The notes below the pieces were generated by a model that did no database searches, was not told the DNA's origin, and was given only the letters and a program-made list of their open reading frames with translations. Shown here in pieces: positions 36,615 to 45,972 of a DNA stretch of 64,000 nucleotides. This DNA comes from Actinomycetes bacterium. GTDB lineage: Bacteria; Actinomycetota; Actinomycetes; Actinomycetales; Actinomycetaceae. Within the stretch, counting starts at the first letter, position 1. Every line of letters starts with the position of its first letter. Location of the stretch: contig JAEWEQ010000061.1 of assembly GCA_023389315.1 (NCBI GenBank), forward strand, positions 1 to 64,000, read 5' to 3'. The position numbers and the translations under genes are program-made.

Positions 36615-37086
36615 AGGGCATCGTCGAGTCCGACACCTGCGAGCGGGGCGCAGATTCCAGCCCGCGCCCCCGTTCTACCTCGCGTTCACCCTCGCCGGCG
36701 GAAGCTGTTTTCCGGGTCGCCACCTACCCAACGACCTGCATTTTCAGCACGAGAACGTGACGTTATTGACCTTGTCACCCCCGCCCCCGCCCTCGCAAAA
36801 GGAAAAGCACACCGCGTCAGAAAACTCGGGCGACCCCCGCTGACTGTTACCAAAGGCCCAAATTTGGCCCCAAAACTGTTGGGCACGCGGCGCTTTATTG
36901 CACGGATTCCCAAGGGGTAACAAGCGCCTTGGAAATCGGGATAAGTCGGGGCAAGCGCCGTTTTTGAGCCATAGGCTTTAGATAAGCACGTGCACGAATG
37001 TGCACCCCCACTTGCACCACAGCGCTGCGCTGTGTCGCCGTTCACTAACGGCGGCGCACGCATCTGGACACGAAGCAGGAGCAGTG

Positions 37087-38679
37087 ATGAAGAAACTACA
37101 AACCGATGTAGTTGTCATCGGCGGTGGAGCCACCGGCGTAGGTGTACTCCGCGACCTAGTAATGCGTGGCTTTGACGCCATCCTCTTAGAACGAGCCGAC
37201 CTCGGCCAAGGCACCACCGGCCGCTACCACGGCCTCCTCCACTCCGGGGGACGCTACGTGGTCTCCGACCCCCGATCCGCCACCGAGTGCGCAGAAGAAA
37301 ACGAGATCATCACCAACCTCCACCCCGACGCGGTGGAAGACACCGGGGGCCTATTCGTAGTCACCCCCGAAGATGACCCCGCTTTTGGCGACGAGTTCCT
37401 CAAAGGCGCGCACGCCACCGGCGTGTGGACAGAAGAAATCTCCCCCGCCGAAGCCCTGCAACTGGAACCGCGCCTGAACCCCGGCATCAAACGCGCCTTC
37501 AAGGTGCTGGATAAAACCGTGGACGGTTGGGCCATGCTTTGGGGCGCGGTGCGCTCGGCGAAAGCCCACGGCGGGCAGGTACTGACCTATCACCGCGTCG
37601 ACGACATCGTGGTGGAAAATGGGCGAGTGGTGGCCGTCAAAGCCCACGGCACGAAGACCGGTGAGGACGTCCTCGTCGAATGTCGCTTCGCCATCAACGC
37701 TGGCGGCCCCTGGTCCGGACAGATCGCCGCCCTCGCCGGCGCCCACGACGTGGACGTGGTACCCGGCCGCGGCATCATGATCGCCATGAACCACCGCCTA
37801 GTGAACCGCGTGGTGAACCGCTGCATTTACCCCGCCGACGGTGACATTATCGTGCCGGTACACACCGTTTGCATTATCGGCACCACCGACGTGAAGGTCG
37901 ACGACCCTGACCACTTGGAAATCCCCCGCAACGAAGTGCAGCAAATGCTGGACGCCGGCGAAGCCCTCATTCCTGGCTTCCGTCAAGCGCGCGCCGTGCA
38001 CGCCTGGGCGGGGGCCCGCCCACTGGTCAAAGACAAGCGCGTGTCGGCCACCGACACCCGCCACATGTCTCGCGGCATGTCGATCATCGACCACCAGGCG
38101 CGCGACGAAATCAGCGGCCTACTCACCATCGCCGGCGGTAAGCTCACCACCTACCGCCTGATGGCCAAGAACACGGTGGACGTCATGTGTGACCAGATGG
38201 GTGAGCAACGCCGCTGCCGCACCACTGAAGAAATCATGCCCGGCACCGAGCGCGGCCATAACTACACCGTCACCCACCGCTTGCACGAGCGAGAAGAAGA
38301 TCGCTTCGATTCCCAGATCGTATGTGAGTGTGAGCTGATGAACCGGCGCATGTTTACCCAGTTGCTGGATGCCCAACCCAACGCCACCTTCGACGACCTG
38401 CGCCGTCAACTGCGCCTGGGCATGGGCCCGTGCCAGGGTGGCTTCTGCTCCCTGCGCGCCGCCGGCATCACCCAGCAGATCGGGCGCGGCACTTCCGCTG
38501 AAGCCACCGAGCTGATGCGCCTGTTCCTGAAGAACCGTTGGATTGGCCTGTGGCCCATCCTCTACGGGCGTCAAGTGCAGCAAACCGCGTTGGATGACTG
38601 GATTTTCCAAGGCATCCTGGACATTGAGCACGTTCCCGTCACCGACGATAAAGACGTTAAGAGTAAGGCGGTCCGATGA
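37087..38679 (+). CDS. glpA: Anaerobic glycerol-3-phosphate dehydrogenase subunit A
   Basis: 530 residues. FAD-binding Rossmann motif VVVIGGGATGVGVLRDLVM at the N-terminus; DLGQGTTGRYHGLLHSGGRY is the GlpA/GlpD-type block. The C-terminal BFD-like iron-sulfur domain shows CECEL and GMGPCQGGFC cysteines. It oxidises glycerol-3-phosphate to dihydroxyacetone phosphate, passing electrons through GlpB and GlpC to quinone under anaerobic conditions. The ATG at 37087 has AGGAG seven bases upstream. It overlaps glpB by four bases. Confidence 0.96.
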   Translation: MKKLQTDVVVIGGGATGVGVLRDLVMRGFDAILLERADLGQGTTGRYHGLLHSGGRYVVSDPRSATECAEENEIITNLHPDAVEDTGGLFVVTPEDDPAFGDEFLKGAHATGVWTEEISPAEALQLEPRLNPGIKRAFKVLDKTVDGWAMLWGAVRSAKAHGGQVLTYHRVDDIVVENGRVVAVKAHGTKTGEDVLVECRFAINAGGPWSGQIAALAGAHDVDVVPGRGIMIAMNHRLVNRVVNRCIYPADGDIIVPVHTVCIIGTTDVKVDDPDHLEIPRNEVQQMLDAGEALIPGFRQARAVHAWAGARPLVKDKRVSATDTRHMSRGMSIIDHQARDEISGLLTIAGGKLTTYRLMAKNTVDVMCDQMGEQRRCRTTEEIMPGTERGHNYTVTHRLHEREEDRFDSQIVCECELMNRRMFTQLLDAQPNATFDDLRRQLRLGMGPCQGGFCSLRAAGITQQIGRGTSAEATELMRLFLKNRWIGLWPILYGRQVQQTALDDWIFQGILDIEHVPVTDDKDVKSKAVR

Positions 38680-39944
38680 AATCCACGGTAGTTATTGGCG
38701 CCGGCATCGCCGGCCTCACCGCAGCGCTGCGCCTGCACGAGCTGGGCCACCGCGTCACCTTGATCAGTAAAGGTATCGGCGGGCTACAACTAAGCCAAGG
38801 CACCATCGACGTCCTCGGCTATCAGCCCGACCGGGTGCGCCGCCCCCTGGACACCATTTCCAAGGGCGAGTACGAAACCGACAGTCCCGAAGGCAAGCAC
38901 CCTTATGCAGTGACCGGCGCGGATCCGGTTCGCCGCGGGGTGGAATACCTGGCGCAGCTACTGGGTGAGGAATATTTGGTTGGCAACGTGGAAGAAAACG
39001 TGCTGCTACCCACCGCGGTGGGAGCCATGCGCCCCACCTGCCTGGCGCAGCCGTCTATGATGAACGGCGATTGTGCGCGCGGCAACCGGTTCCTGATTGT
39101 GGGGATCCGCCAGCTGAAGGACTTCTACCCGCAGCTGGTGGCCGACAACCTGGAGCGCACCACCTTGGAGTGGGGCACCAGCCCGAAAGCGCGTGCCACC
39201 ATGATTGATTTCGAGGTGCGTCCCGGTGAAGTTGACTCCTCCGCCCTGGTTTTCGCCCGCGCCTTAGAGGACGAGGACGTGTTGCAGGCTTTCGCCCGCA
39301 CCATCCGCCCCCACGTCAAAGCCGGTGAAACCGTGGGTCTACCCGCCGTGCTGGGAGTTAATGGGTCGGGCGTGTGGCGCCGTTTCCAGGAGATCTTGGG
39401 ACACCCGGTGTTCGAGATCCCACTGCCCCCGCCCTCGGTCCCCGGTATGCGACTGAACCAGGCGCTCACCCAAAAGGTGAAGGATGCGCGCATCCGCTTC
39501 ATGCTGGGCACAGAGGTGACCGGCGTGGACACTGACGGCAACCACGTTACCCACGTGATTGCCGCAACCGCGGGCCGCGACCGCCACATTGAAGCGGACT
39601 ACGTGGTGCTGGCCGGTGGCGGTTTCGAATCGGGCGCCTTAACGATGGACTCCTACGGGAAGGTTTATGAGCGGGCCCTGGATCTGCCGGTTACCGGCGG
39701 GGAGCTGCCTGACCTGATCCACGGTGACTACTGGGGGGATCAGCAAGCCCTGTTCCGCGTCGGTGTGGCCGTCGATGAACAGATGCGGCCGCTGAATCGC
39801 GGCGGCAACGTGGTCTACGACAATGTGCGTGTGATCGGTGGCGCGGTCGCCGGAGCCATGCGCTGGCAAGAGAAATCCGGGGAAGGTATCGCCTTGGGAA
39901 CCATGATCGCGGCAACAGACTCAATCGGAGGTAATCATGAGTGA
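38676..39944 (+). CDS. glpB: Anaerobic glycerol-3-phosphate dehydrogenase subunit B
   Basis: 422 residues. Starts TVVIGAGIAGLTAALRLHEL, an FMN/FAD-binding Rossmann motif; GGLQLSQGTIDVLGY is the characteristic GlpB segment. It couples GlpA to the iron-sulfur subunit. Its ATG overlaps the glpA TGA (ATGA), and its own end overlaps glpC by eight bases, so the three are translationally coupled. Confidence 0.95.
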   Translation: MKSTVVIGAGIAGLTAALRLHELGHRVTLISKGIGGLQLSQGTIDVLGYQPDRVRRPLDTISKGEYETDSPEGKHPYAVTGADPVRRGVEYLAQLLGEEYLVGNVEENVLLPTAVGAMRPTCLAQPSMMNGDCARGNRFLIVGIRQLKDFYPQLVADNLERTTLEWGTSPKARATMIDFEVRPGEVDSSALVFARALEDEDVLQAFARTIRPHVKAGETVGLPAVLGVNGSGVWRRFQEILGHPVFEIPLPPPSVPGMRLNQALTQKVKDARIRFMLGTEVTGVDTDGNHVTHVIAATAGRDRHIEADYVVLAGGGFESGALTMDSYGKVYERALDLPVTGGELPDLIHGDYWGDQQALFRVGVAVDEQMRPLNRGGNVVYDNVRVIGGAVAGAMRWQEKSGEGIALGTMIAATDSIGGNHE

Positions 39945-41232
39945 CGCTTTAGAGTACGCGCGCCAGAACCTCGCTCGCGCGACCCTAGATAACTGCGTTA
40001 AATGCACCATCTGTGAAACCCAGTGCCCGGTGGCGCGAGTGACCCCACTGTTCCCCGGCCCGAAGTTCGTCGGCCCGCAAGCTGAACGCTTCCGCCACGG
40101 CAAGTCAGTGGACCACTCCTTGGATTACTGCTCCGGCTGCGGTATCTGCACCATGGTGTGTCCGCAAGGGGTGAAGATCGCGGAGATCAACGCCCAGGCC
40201 CGCGCGGTAATGAAAGCCCAAAAGGGTGTGCCGGTACGTGACCGCCTAATCACCCAGACTACGCTGATGGGTAAGGCGATGACCCCGATGGCGCCGATCG
40301 CTAATACCGCACTGGGTATTAAGCCGCTGCGCATGGTGATTGACGCGGTGATGGGGATCGATAAGGATGCGCCCATGCCGCGCGCCCAGTCGCAGACCCT
40401 GCGCGGGTGGTTGAAGAAGCGTCCCGCCCCCGCTAAGCCTGCCACCCGCGGCACGGTGGTGTTCTTCCACGGGTGTGCCGGTGGCTACTTCGAGGTGCAA
40501 ACCTCTAAGCACACTATTGAAGTGCTAGAGCACATCGGCTACGAAGTCCTGGTCCCCCCGCAGGGGTGCTGTGGTTTGGCGGAGCAGTCCAACGGGTTGT
40601 TTGATGGCGCCACGAAGAAGGTTTTGAAACTGTGTGATGACCTGCTGGCGGCCGGTGAGGACCTGACGGTGGTGTCGTCCTCGGGATCGTGCGCTGGCAT
40701 GCTCAAGCATGAGGCGCACGAGATCATGGGACTGTCCGACCCGCGCTTGAAGAAGGTGGGGACCCGCACGGTGGAGACGTCGGAGTTCTTGCTGGACCTG
40801 TACTACCGGGGCGAGCTGCCCACTGATTTCCGCCGCCTGGACATCACTATCCCCTACCACCAGCCGTGCCAGGTGAAGAGCCAAGGCATGGGCATGCCGG
40901 CAGTGGAGTTGATGGAATTGGTGCCGGGCGTGACGGTGGTGGAGTCGGGCCAACCGTGTTGTGGTATCGCCGGTACCTACGGGCTCAAGAGCGAAAAGCG
41001 CGACATCGCCGAAGCCGTCGGTAAGCCGCTGTTTGAGATGATTCAGCGCACCAACCCTGAGCTGGCGGCCTGTGATACGGAAACTTGCCGTTGGCAGATT
41101 TCCAAGGGGTCTGGCGCGAAGATGATTCACCCGATTTCGCTGCTGCACTGGGCGTACGGTCTCAGCGATGATCTGATGGAAGCGGCCCTGGATGCGAACG
41201 AGGACGTGGAGGAAGTAGCCACCAGAAGGTAG
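39937..41232 (+). CDS. glpC: Anaerobic glycerol-3-phosphate dehydrogenase subunit C
   Basis: 431 residues. Two 4Fe-4S motifs near the N-terminus, CVKCTICETQCP and CSGCGICTMVCP, followed by two cysteine-rich CCG domains (PPQGCCGLAEQS and SGQPCCGIAGTYG). It docks the dehydrogenase to the membrane and transfers electrons to menaquinone. Last gene of glpABC. AGGTAATC precedes the ATG. A GAAA-tetraloop terminator follows. Confidence 0.96.
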   Translation: MSDALEYARQNLARATLDNCVKCTICETQCPVARVTPLFPGPKFVGPQAERFRHGKSVDHSLDYCSGCGICTMVCPQGVKIAEINAQARAVMKAQKGVPVRDRLITQTTLMGKAMTPMAPIANTALGIKPLRMVIDAVMGIDKDAPMPRAQSQTLRGWLKKRPAPAKPATRGTVVFFHGCAGGYFEVQTSKHTIEVLEHIGYEVLVPPQGCCGLAEQSNGLFDGATKKVLKLCDDLLAAGEDLTVVSSSGSCAGMLKHEAHEIMGLSDPRLKKVGTRTVETSEFLLDLYYRGELPTDFRRLDITIPYHQPCQVKSQGMGMPAVELMELVPGVTVVESGQPCCGIAGTYGLKSEKRDIAEAVGKPLFEMIQRTNPELAACDTETCRWQISKGSGAKMIHPISLLHWAYGLSDDLMEAALDANEDVEEVATRR

Positions 41233-41327
41233 TTCGCACCGGGCACCGGTAGTTCGTCAGAACCGCCGGTAGTGGGCGCAGGCACCAGTACCAGGCCCCG
41301 GGCACCAGTACTGGGCACCAATTAGAA

Positions 41328-41365
41328 AGGTCGGCCACCTAGTCGAAAGACCAGGTGGCCGACCT
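41328..41365 (+). terminator. Terminator after glpC
   Basis: AGGTCGGCCACCT (41328-41340) pairs exactly with AGGTGGCCGACCT (41353-41365); inside, GTC-GAAA-GAC closes a GAAA tetraloop. It is flanked by AAA and CTTT. Confidence 0.9.
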
Positions 41366-41554
41366 CTTTGCCACCCAAATGCGAGGGCTCCTAGCGCCGA
41401 AAAACCGCTGGAGAGAGAGGCAACTAGAGGGCCGCTCCGCCTTGGGGGCAAGTCTGTGGTTGTGAATCTACGGGCCGCGACCATGCAAGGTCAGGTGGGC
41501 CGGTGCTGGCGGTGAGCCTGTCAGCTAGTGACAAACTGTGTCGCCACGCTACCG

Positions 41555-41565
41555 CCCCCCCCCCC
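41555..41565. repeat. Homopolymer of eleven C
   Basis: An uninterrupted run of 11 C lies 11 bp beyond the stop codon of the minus-strand aldolase gene. Long G/C homopolymers slip readily. Here it is outside coding sequence, so its effect, if any, would be on the transcript end; assembly error is also possible. Confidence 0.9.
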
Positions 41566-41576
41566 GTCAAGCGGGG

Positions 41577-42227
41577 TTAGTCCTCCCGTCCCGGCTGTTT
41601 GCCGTAATCAGCCATACCGGCTTTAGCGTTTTCCATCTGCTCTTGCGACAGCAAAGCAATCGGGGCGCCGGTTCCCATGGCACGCAGGTGGATTTCACAC
41701 ACGTACTCCAAAATCGGCAGCATATTCACCGCTTTAGTGGCGCTCGGACCAATGGTGATGGCCCCGTGGTTCTTCATCAAAGCACCGGTACGGTCGCGCA
41801 GCGCTTCGGTTACGAACTTCGCCAAATCATCGGAACCGAACCCGGCGTAGGGAGCCACCCGGATGGGGCCACCGAACATCGCGCAATAGTAGTGCGAAGT
41901 GGGGATCTCGTCGACCACCAGGCCCAGGGCGGTGGAGGCGGGAGCATGATTGTGGGTGATGGCCTTGGCGTCGGTGGCGTGGTAAACACTCAGGTGCAAA
42001 GGTAATTCCGAGGACGGTTTCAACTGTCCTTCCACGTGGTTACCGTCCATGTCGTAGACCACCACGTCCTCGGCGGTCATAGTTTCGTAAGGCACGCCGG
42101 AGGGGGAAATGGCCACCAGGTCGCCCTCGCGAATGGAGACGTTGCCGGCGGTGCCGACGATCAACCCTTCGCGCTGCATGAACAGGCAGGTATCTACGAT
42201 CTCTTGACGTTGCTCAGGTAGTAACAT
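41577..42227 (-). CDS. Class II aldolase (fuculose-phosphate aldolase-like)
   Basis: 216 residues. It is collinear with FucA: GTAGNVS at 25-31, SPSG at 41-44, and zinc ligands E74, H92 and H94 (SSELPLH, THNHAP) and H154 (MKNHG). It should cleave a ketose- or acid-1-phosphate to dihydroxyacetone phosphate plus an aldehyde, or act as a related epimerase or decarboxylase. Last gene of the kinase-dehydrogenase-aldolase operon (8-bp gap from the gene before). Substrate unknown. Confidence 0.9.
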   Translation of the reverse strand: MLLPEQRQEIVDTCLFMQREGLIVGTAGNVSIREGDLVAISPSGVPYETMTAEDVVVYDMDGNHVEGQLKPSSELPLHLSVYHATDAKAITHNHAPASTALGLVVDEIPTSHYYCAMFGGPIRVAPYAGFGSDDLAKFVTEALRDRTGALMKNHGAITIGPSATKAVNMLPILEYVCEIHLRAMGTGAPIALLSQEQMENAKAGMADYGKQPGRED

Positions 42228-42236
42228 GACTGCTCC

Positions 42237-43274
42237 TTATTTCTTTTCATCCCACACTTGTGGGTTAGCTAAATGGGTGGGGCGCTGCCCGCGCAAGAAT
42301 GCGGCAATGTCGGCCGCCCCGATGCGGGCCGCCAAGCGGGAGGCTTCCTTCGAAGCGCCCGCCAAGTGCGGGGTGAAGGTCACGCGCGGGGCACTCATCA
42401 GACGGTGGTCGGCCGGGAGGGGTTCTTCGGGGAGGCAATCGAAAGCGGCGGCGAATAAGTGGCCACTTTCGAGGGCGTCACACACCGCGTCGTAATCCAC
42501 CAAGGAACCGCGAGCGCAGTTCACCAGGATCGAATTCGCCGGCAGCTTGGCAATCGCTTCGGCATTAATCAGGTGCTGGTTTTCCGCGGTGGCACGCGCA
42601 TGGAGGGTGAGGATGTCGCTACCGGCTAACAGTTCGTCCAGGTCCTGCACGAAGCGAATATTTTCCGCACCGCTGCGGTCCTTCGCCCACGGGTCGTATA
42701 CCAGTACTTCACCGCCGAAGGACGCCATAATGTTGGCTACCTTCGCTCCTACCGCGCCGTAGCCTATCACTCCCACAGTGGAGGAACCGATTTCGGGCCC
42801 GACGTTGTCGAAGATGTAGTAGTCCGAGCGCCACTGTCCGCCCACCACTTCTTGGTGACGTTGGGGGATTTGGCGGGCGGCCGCCAGGATCATCCCCACG
42901 GTGTGTTCGGCGGTGGCGGTGGCGTTGCGCCCCGGAGTGTAGGACACCAAGATCCCGCGGGCGGTGGCTGCGTCGATGTTGACGTTCACCGGTCCGCCGC
43001 GGCAAATGGTGATCAGCCGCAGGTCGGGGCAGGCGTCCATGACTTTCTCGGTGAAAGGGAAAGTGTGGGAGAACGCGACTTCGCAGCCTTGCAGGGCGGC
43101 GATCAGTTCGTCCTCGTCCCCTAACGCTTCTTTAACTTCGGCCACGTCGTGGAAGGGTGGCACCGGCCAGGTGGAAGCCAGGTGCGCCATTTCCACGTCC
43201 GGTGCTTGCGCGGTGAGGGCTTCGCGCATGACGTCGTCGGTGAGGAAACCGTCGGAGGCTAGTAGTACTCGCAT
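42237..43274 (-). CDS. D-2-hydroxyacid dehydrogenase family protein
   Basis: 345 residues. Rossmann motif VIGYGAVGAKVA about halfway, with NAD-binding DPW after the next strand; catalytic Arg in NCARGSLVD, Glu in LPEEPLP and His in FTPHLAGAS. The family reduces 2-ketoacids or oxidises 2-hydroxyacids, as in phosphoglycerate dehydrogenase. Between a sugar kinase and a class II aldolase it likely acts on a phosphorylated sugar acid. It starts with ATG 13 bp after the kinase stop. Confidence 0.9.
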   Translation of the reverse strand: MRVLLASDGFLTDDVMREALTAQAPDVEMAHLASTWPVPPFHDVAEVKEALGDEDELIAALQGCEVAFSHTFPFTEKVMDACPDLRLITICRGGPVNVNIDAATARGILVSYTPGRNATATAEHTVGMILAAARQIPQRHQEVVGGQWRSDYYIFDNVGPEIGSSTVGVIGYGAVGAKVANIMASFGGEVLVYDPWAKDRSGAENIRFVQDLDELLAGSDILTLHARATAENQHLINAEAIAKLPANSILVNCARGSLVDYDAVCDALESGHLFAAAFDCLPEEPLPADHRLMSAPRVTFTPHLAGASKEASRLAARIGAADIAAFLRGQRPTHLANPQVWDEKK

Positions 43275-43287
43275 GGGCTGATTACTC

Positions 43288-44799
43288 CTACTGGGTTACG
43301 GCTTTGCGTAGTTCACGCATCTGCTTCCACACCGGTTGGATGGCTTCGCGGGTAGCGATGAAGATCCGGTGGGTGAGGTCGTAGATTTCCCGGTTCTCGG
43401 GGTTCGGTTCGAAGGTCGCCATGGAGGTACCCAACGCTTGGGCCGCTTCCTGAATGGTGGGGAAACGCCCAGCGGATACCAGGGCGAGGACAGCCGCCCC
43501 ACGCGCCCCCGCTTCGGGAGCGTCTTGGCGGATCACGCGTTTGCCGGTGGCGTCGGCCAGGATTTCGCACAGCAGGTCGGAGCGGAAACCACCACCGGAA
43601 ACCACCAGGTCAGTTTCCACTTCCAGGGCGTTCACGCATTCAACCAGGGAGAAGGCCACGCCCTCGTAAACTGACCGCAGGATGTCTTCGCGCGCCGAGG
43701 TCAGCGACATGCCCTGCCAAGAAGCCGAAGCGTTGGTGTCCAAGAAGGGGGCGCGTTCCCCTCCAGGGGAAGCGTAGGGCAGGTAAATTACGCCGCGCGA
43801 ACCCGGTTTGGCTTTGCGGGCTTGGGCTTCGATGGCAGACCAGTCTTCGTCCTCCAAACCCAGGGTGCGCCGGATCCAATCCAGGTTGGGGGTGCCGGTC
43901 ATGGGCGCCATGAACTCCAGCACCTGGGTGCCGTTACCGGTGGCGAGCACCATCGACAGGTCAGATTTACGCTCTGCCACTGACGGCAGCAGGGTGCCGA
44001 CGAAACCCGTGGTTCCCAGAATCAGCCAGGTGGCGTTGTCTTCGATGGCTCCCAGGCCCATACCGGTGACGGCCACGTCGATCATGCCCACCCCGACGGG
44101 TGTGCCAGCGGGGATGCCGGTGCGCTGGGCCGCTTCTTCACTCAGCGGGCTGGCCGGTCCGTCGGCGTGGCGGATTTCGGGCAGCAGCCGCAGGGTGTCT
44201 TCCAGTCCGAGGTCGGTGGCCAGGTCGGCACAGAAGCCGGAGGCGTCACGCACGTCCAGGAAGGAGCGGGAGGCTTCGGTGTAGTCGGTGGCGCGCACGC
44301 CGGTGAGTTTGAAGCGGATCCAGTCTTTACAGTTCAGGTGGGTGGCGGCGCGCTCGACCGCTTCGGGTTGGGTTTCTTTGAGTTCTTCGATGAGGACGGG
44401 GAATAGCCCACCGAAAACGGTGGTGCCGGTGACGTCTAGGACTTTGCGGCCGCGCCCGTCCACTTCCCAGGCGTTGACGCGGTCGGCGGCGCGACCGTCG
44501 AGCCAGTTGGCGGCGGGCCGGGTGGGTTTGCCTTCGGTGTCGATCAGCCAGGCGCCGTCTCCTTGGCCGGTTAGACCGATTCCCACCACATTGGTATCAG
44601 GTAGTTGAGCTCTTACCTGAGTGAGGCAGTCTGCGACTGCTTCCCAGATTAGCTCCATGTCTTGTTCGGCTTCTCCATTGTCCCCATACTGTACGGGTAC
44701 GGATGCGTGGTGGGTGGCTTGGATCTGTCCATCCAGGTTGAAGGCAACGGCTTTTACCGCGGTAGTACCGCCATCGATACCGATAACGATGTCGCTCAC
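43288..44799 (-). CDS. FGGY-family carbohydrate kinase
   Basis: 503 residues. ATPase motifs: VIGIDGGTTAVKAVAFN at the N-terminus, GIGLTGQGDGAWLID, NWLDGRAADR as the sugar-contact block, and LVVSGGGFRSDLLCEILAD near the end. The GQGDGAWLID-LDGRA pattern is closest in my reading to the LyxK/EryA branch (L-xylulose, erythritol) rather than to glycerol or xylulose kinases. First gene of the operon. Expression is probably controlled by the divergent DeoR protein. Substrate is not determinable from sequence alone. Confidence 0.9.
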   Translation of the reverse strand: MSDIVIGIDGGTTAVKAVAFNLDGQIQATHHASVPVQYGDNGEAEQDMELIWEAVADCLTQVRAQLPDTNVVGIGLTGQGDGAWLIDTEGKPTRPAANWLDGRAADRVNAWEVDGRGRKVLDVTGTTVFGGLFPVLIEELKETQPEAVERAATHLNCKDWIRFKLTGVRATDYTEASRSFLDVRDASGFCADLATDLGLEDTLRLLPEIRHADGPASPLSEEAAQRTGIPAGTPVGVGMIDVAVTGMGLGAIEDNATWLILGTTGFVGTLLPSVAERKSDLSMVLATGNGTQVLEFMAPMTGTPNLDWIRRTLGLEDEDWSAIEAQARKAKPGSRGVIYLPYASPGGERAPFLDTNASASWQGMSLTSAREDILRSVYEGVAFSLVECVNALEVETDLVVSGGGFRSDLLCEILADATGKRVIRQDAPEAGARGAAVLALVSAGRFPTIQEAAQALGTSMATFEPNPENREIYDLTHRIFIATREAIQPVWKQMRELRKAVTQ

Positions 44800-45044
44800 G
44801 TTTACTCCTCATCGAGTGTGATTAGTGTGCGGTCCGGAAGTTGACCGGTGGCGCGGGCGCCGGAATGGTTGGTCGTGGTGGTGCGCGAGGGCGGGAGATA
44901 GTGGGCGTTGACCACCCTCTTTTATCCTAAGACTAATTCCAGCTTTTCTCAAGCATTATGCAAAAGTCTAGTTGTTTTTCTCAGTACTGTCGCAAATTAT
45001 TGGTTTAGGTTCCATCCACAACGACTGTCACAGATACTAATAGC

Positions 45045-45830
45045 ATGAGCGAAATCCCAGATCGCGCCACTCCTGCTGAACGCCAACGACAAATTGTGGA
45101 CGCCGTAATCGCGGGCGGCGCATTGCGTATCGACGACATCGCTGAGCGCATGAAAGTCTCCCCCGTTACCATCTACCGTGATGTCCAGGTCCTGGAGGAA
45201 AGCGGTGTGGTGGAGCGCGCTAAGGGGCATGTGCGACTGCGAGCATCCTCCACTGTGGAACTCCCGCCGCAGATTCGACGCACGCGCGCGCCGGAAGAAA
45301 AATCCGTCGTCACCGCCGCCGCCATGCATCTGGTTAACCCCGGTGATGCGATCTTGCTGGATGACTCCTCTACTCTGCTGCCGATGCTGCCGCTACTTAA
45401 AGACATCACGCCACTTACCATCATCACCAACTCCCTCACAGTGGCCGACAGTATCCGCGATTGGGGGGACCACCAGCTAGTGCTAATTGGGGGGCGTTAC
45501 CGGCAGTGGGCGCACGCTTTTTACGGCACGCTAGCAGTGTCTCAAGTTAAGGAACTGCGCGCGGACGCCTGTTTTATGTCTGACGCCGCGGTGTGGGGCG
45601 GATCGATCTACAACCCGATGGATTACGTGATCGACATGAAGCGCGCCATGTTAGAGCAGGCCACGCAGCGCACCCTGCTGATCGACAGCTCTAAGTTCGC
45701 GCGCCACGCCTGGCAAAAGACCGCGCCGCTGAGTGTATTCGACACCATCATTGTGGACCAGGCCGTGACCGAGGCCCAGCACGAGATACTGCTGGATTCG
45801 GGGGCGGAAGTCATCGTCGCCCGCGGGTAG
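45045..45830 (+). CDS. DeoR-family transcriptional regulator
   Basis: 261 residues. DeoR helix-turn-helix: AERQRQIVDAVIAGGALRID then VSPVTIYRDVQVLEESGVV. The sensor domain has the DeoRC pattern (ILLDDSSTLLPML, TIITNSLTVADS, LIGGRYR, LLIDSSKFARHAW). It is divergent from the kinase operon across 245 bp and presumably represses it until a phosphorylated sugar binds. The spacer contains AAGACTA and AAGTCTA in the AT-rich stretch 44925-44975, possible operator halves. Confidence 0.92.
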   Translation: MSEIPDRATPAERQRQIVDAVIAGGALRIDDIAERMKVSPVTIYRDVQVLEESGVVERAKGHVRLRASSTVELPPQIRRTRAPEEKSVVTAAAMHLVNPGDAILLDDSSTLLPMLPLLKDITPLTIITNSLTVADSIRDWGDHQLVLIGGRYRQWAHAFYGTLAVSQVKELRADACFMSDAAVWGGSIYNPMDYVIDMKRAMLEQATQRTLLIDSSKFARHAWQKTAPLSVFDTIIVDQAVTEAQHEILLDSGAEVIVARG

Positions 45831-45972
45831 GGAGCGCGCCCTGCTGGGTGGCTGCCCGCAGGGCGACAGACGCTGGATGCGCTAACGGCAGGAATCGAGG
45901 TGCGGGCGGCCTGCATGGCGGCCGCAGCCGCTAACGTGAGCCCGGCCTCGGCGTCAGCACCGGGCGCGCCCA

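Larger units (their letters stand above)
36361..37086. other. 726-bp intergenic region before glpA
   Basis: Contents: a terminator for glpK (36467-36499), a 39-bp direct duplication (36523-36561 and 36576-36614), then about 450 bp with no supported gene. Near the right end GTGCACGAATGTGCAC (36989-37004) is a short inverted repeat about 80 bp before glpA and may be an operator. Open frames run through the GC-rich part in several frames, but none has a ribosome binding site or a recognisable protein. Confidence 0.5.
41233..41576. other. 344-bp convergent intergenic region
   Basis: Lies between glpC and the convergent aldolase gene. It holds short GGGCACCAGTA repeats (41281-41320), the glpC terminator (41328-41365), about 185 bp with no clear element, and a run of eleven C residues (41555-41565) just past the aldolase stop. 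No gene is supported. Confidence 0.6.
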
